Source: SHZI01 sp032122615
GTDB taxonomy: Bacteria; Pseudomonadota; Gammaproteobacteria; Steroidobacterales; GCA-2729495
Assembly (NCBI GenBank): GCA_032122615.1
Contig: JAQBGF010000022.1
Location: forward strand, 1-7,147
Direction of reading: 5' to 3'
DNA: 7,147 bases
Of the stretch, positions 5,765-7,147 are shown piece after piece; within the stretch, counting starts at the first letter, position 1, and the number at the start of each line of letters is the position of its first letter. The notes beneath the pieces were generated by a model, which had not been told where the DNA came from, did not search any database, and saw nothing but the letters and a program-made list of their open reading frames with translations. Both the position numbers and the translations under genes were made by a program.

Positions 5765-7099
5765 ATGAACCCCCAGACCCGCTACGCCCGCAACGAAGGC
5801 GGCCAGTACATCGCCTACCAGGCCTTTGGCGACGGTGCGGTGGACCTCATCTTCATTCCCGACTGGTGCACCAACCTGGAGATCATGTGGGAAGACCCGA
5901 CGCTCGCGCGCTTCCTGCAGCGTCTCGCCTCGTTTGCCCGGGTGATCTGCTTCGACAAGCGCGGCACGGGCGTCTCCGATCCGGTACCGATGGGCGCCGT
6001 GCCCAGCTGGGAAGAGTGGATGGACGACGTCAGGACGGTGCTCGATGCCGCCGGCAGGGAGCGCGCCGTCGTCTTCGGGCATGGCGACGGCGGCAGTATG
6101 GCGCTGCTGTTCGCCGCGACCCATCCGGCCCGGACCTCCGCGCTGATCCTCGCCGACACCTATGCGCGCCGCACGCGCACTGCCGACTATCCCTGCGGCA
6201 TCCCGGAGCACGCGGCGGCGAAGACCATCGACGGCATTCTGCAAACCTGGGGAACGGGCGAGATCACCCGGTACGGCGGCGCGCCGAGCCTCGCCCACGA
6301 CGCGAGCTTCATCGCATGGCGCGGCCGCTACGAGCGCCTGGCGATGAGCCCTGGCGTGTTCTTTCCGATCTACCCGCAGACCTACAAGGTGGATTTGCGG
6401 CCGGTGCTGCCCACCGTGCGGGTGCCGACGCTGGTACTGCATCGCGCCGGAAACAATTACATCCGCGTCGACAACGGCCGCTACCTCGCCGGGCACATCA
6501 GCGGCGCGAAATTTACTGAAGTCCCCGGCGACGACCATTTCTTCCATGCGGGCGACACCGAAGCGCTGCTCGGCCCGGTCCAGGAGTTTCTCACCGGAAC
6601 CCGCGAGGTCGTGGACGAAAACCGGGTGCTCGCCACCGTGCTGTTCACCGATATCGTAGGTGCGACCGCGCACACCGAGCGTCTCGGGGATCGGGCCTGG
6701 GCCGACGTGCTCAAGCGCCATCACGGCCTGGTGCGCCAGGAGCTCGCCCGCTTCCGCGGGCGTGAGGTGGACACCGCGGGCGACGGCTTCTTCGCGACCT
6801 TCGACGGCCCGGGGCGCGGCGTGCGCTGCGCGCTCGCGATCCGCGACGTGATTCGCCCACTCGGCATCGATGTGCGGGCCGGCCTGCACACCGGCGAGTG
6901 CGAACAGATCGGCGAAAAGGTTGGTGGCATTGCCGTACACATCGGCGCACGCGTGATGGGTCTCGCCGGCGCCGGCCAGGTGCTCGTCTCAAGAACCGTG
7001 CGCGACCTGGTTACCGGTTCGGGCCTGCGCTTCGACGACTACGGCTCCCACTCTCTCAAGGGTGTTGACGGCGAGTGGCCGTTGTTCGAGGTCACCTGA
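5765..7099 (+). CDS. Alpha/beta-hydrolase-fold / class III adenylate-guanylate cyclase fusion protein
   Basis: The protein is 444 aa with no signal peptide or membrane segment, so probably cytosolic. Residues about 1-280 are an alpha/beta-hydrolase fold (IPDWCTNLEIMW, FDKRGTGVSD, nucleophile-elbow region FGHGDGGSMAL, PTLVLHRAGN, PGDDHFFHAGD). Residues about 287-444 are a class III cyclase homology domain (VLFTDIVGATAHTERLGD, AGDGFFATFDGPGRG, RAGLHTGE, GIAVHIGARV, LKGVDGEWPLFEV). The same order occurs in M. tuberculosis Rv1900c. Metal-binding Asp296 and Asp340 and Arg396 are kept. The usual purine-specifying Lys position holds Asp336 and the transition-state Asn position holds His392. In the hydrolase half the nucleophile Ser position is Gly107 and the expected acid Asp is Asn230; His258 remains. 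The likely role is cAMP or cGMP synthesis under control of a small ligand; both product and ligand are unknown. It lies 45 bases after hslU on the same strand. Confidence 0.92.
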   Translation: MNPQTRYARNEGGQYIAYQAFGDGAVDLIFIPDWCTNLEIMWEDPTLARFLQRLASFARVICFDKRGTGVSDPVPMGAVPSWEEWMDDVRTVLDAAGRERAVVFGHGDGGSMALLFAATHPARTSALILADTYARRTRTADYPCGIPEHAAAKTIDGILQTWGTGEITRYGGAPSLAHDASFIAWRGRYERLAMSPGVFFPIYPQTYKVDLRPVLPTVRVPTLVLHRAGNNYIRVDNGRYLAGHISGAKFTEVPGDDHFFHAGDTEALLGPVQEFLTGTREVVDENRVLATVLFTDIVGATAHTERLGDRAWADVLKRHHGLVRQELARFRGREVDTAGDGFFATFDGPGRGVRCALAIRDVIRPLGIDVRAGLHTGECEQIGEKVGGIAVHIGARVMGLAGAGQVLVSRTVRDLVTGSGLRFDDYGSHSLKGVDGEWPLFEVT

Positions 7100-7121
7100 A
7101 CCGTACCCGCAGAGAATCCGA

Positions 7122-7147
7122 ATGAACAAGGCGCCTGCACCGGTGCT
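7122..7147 (+). CDS. Start of a further gene, truncated by the window edge
   Basis: An ATG at 7122-7124, 22 bases after the cyclase stop, opens MNKAPAPV and runs off the right edge. Only eight full codons are visible, so the family cannot be determined. Only a weak purine stretch (AGAGAA, 7111-7116) precedes it as a possible ribosome site. In many gammaproteobacteria a small DUF971 protein gene lies downstream of hslVU, which is one untested possibility. Confidence 0.35.

Noticed and set aside
5204..6940. 578-codon open frame on the minus strand
   Set aside because: It lies antisense to hslU and the cyclase gene and runs across their intergenic gap. Both sense genes have clear family motifs, while its translation shows none and has the Arg/Ala/Gly/Val/His-rich look of antisense reading in GC-rich DNA.

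Overview
The window is GC-rich, gene-dense bacterial chromosome. A gammaproteobacterium is the best guess. The hslV-hslU order, HslV with a short Met-...-Gly leader before its catalytic Thr, a GTAGGAGCG-type REP palindrome of the kind common in Pseudomonas and Xanthomonas-like genomes, and a lipobox-bearing multicopper oxidase all fit. No rRNA, tRNA, CRISPR array, transposase or phage gene was recognised, and the species cannot be named from the sequence alone.

Left part (1-3576): the 3' two-thirds of a UbiD-family, prenylated-FMN-dependent decarboxylase enters from the left edge on the plus strand. It ends 20 bases before the end of a converging minus-strand gene for a large (834 aa) lipoprotein multicopper oxidase. 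That oxidase has a complete set of copper ligands, an N-terminal non-cupredoxin extension of about 330 residues, and a Met/Gly/His-rich loop built from 9-bp DNA repeats.

Middle (3577-5719): a divergent intergenic region of about 210 bases holds a possible 36-codon minus-strand ORF that stops directly against the oxidase start codon. To its right is the hslVU pair, encoding the ATP-dependent HslVU (ClpQY) protease. Two things are odd here. A perfect 23-bp inverted repeat (a REP doublet, or REPIN) overlaps the 3' end of hslV, rewrites its last 13 codons and supplies its stop codon. hslU then lacks one G inside its Walker A codons, which splits an otherwise complete 442-aa reading frame. This is either a sequencing/assembly error or a very recent inactivation.

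Right part (5765-7147): 45 bases after hslU, on the same strand, lies a one-protein fusion of an alpha/beta-hydrolase fold and a class III nucleotide cyclase domain, the architecture of Mycobacterium tuberculosis Rv1900c. The hydrolase half appears to have lost two of its three catalytic residues (Ser to Gly in the nucleophile elbow, Asp to Asn at the acid position). It may therefore act as a ligand-sensing pseudo-enzyme controlling the cyclase. The cyclase half keeps both metal-binding Asp residues but has unusual residues at the base-recognition and transition-state positions. The first codons of another gene start at 7122 and run off the right edge.

No multigene novel system is evident. 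The points most worth a second look are the apparent pseudo-hydrolase/cyclase fusion, the REPIN-altered hslV next to a frameshifted hslU, and the oxidase's extra N-terminal domain.
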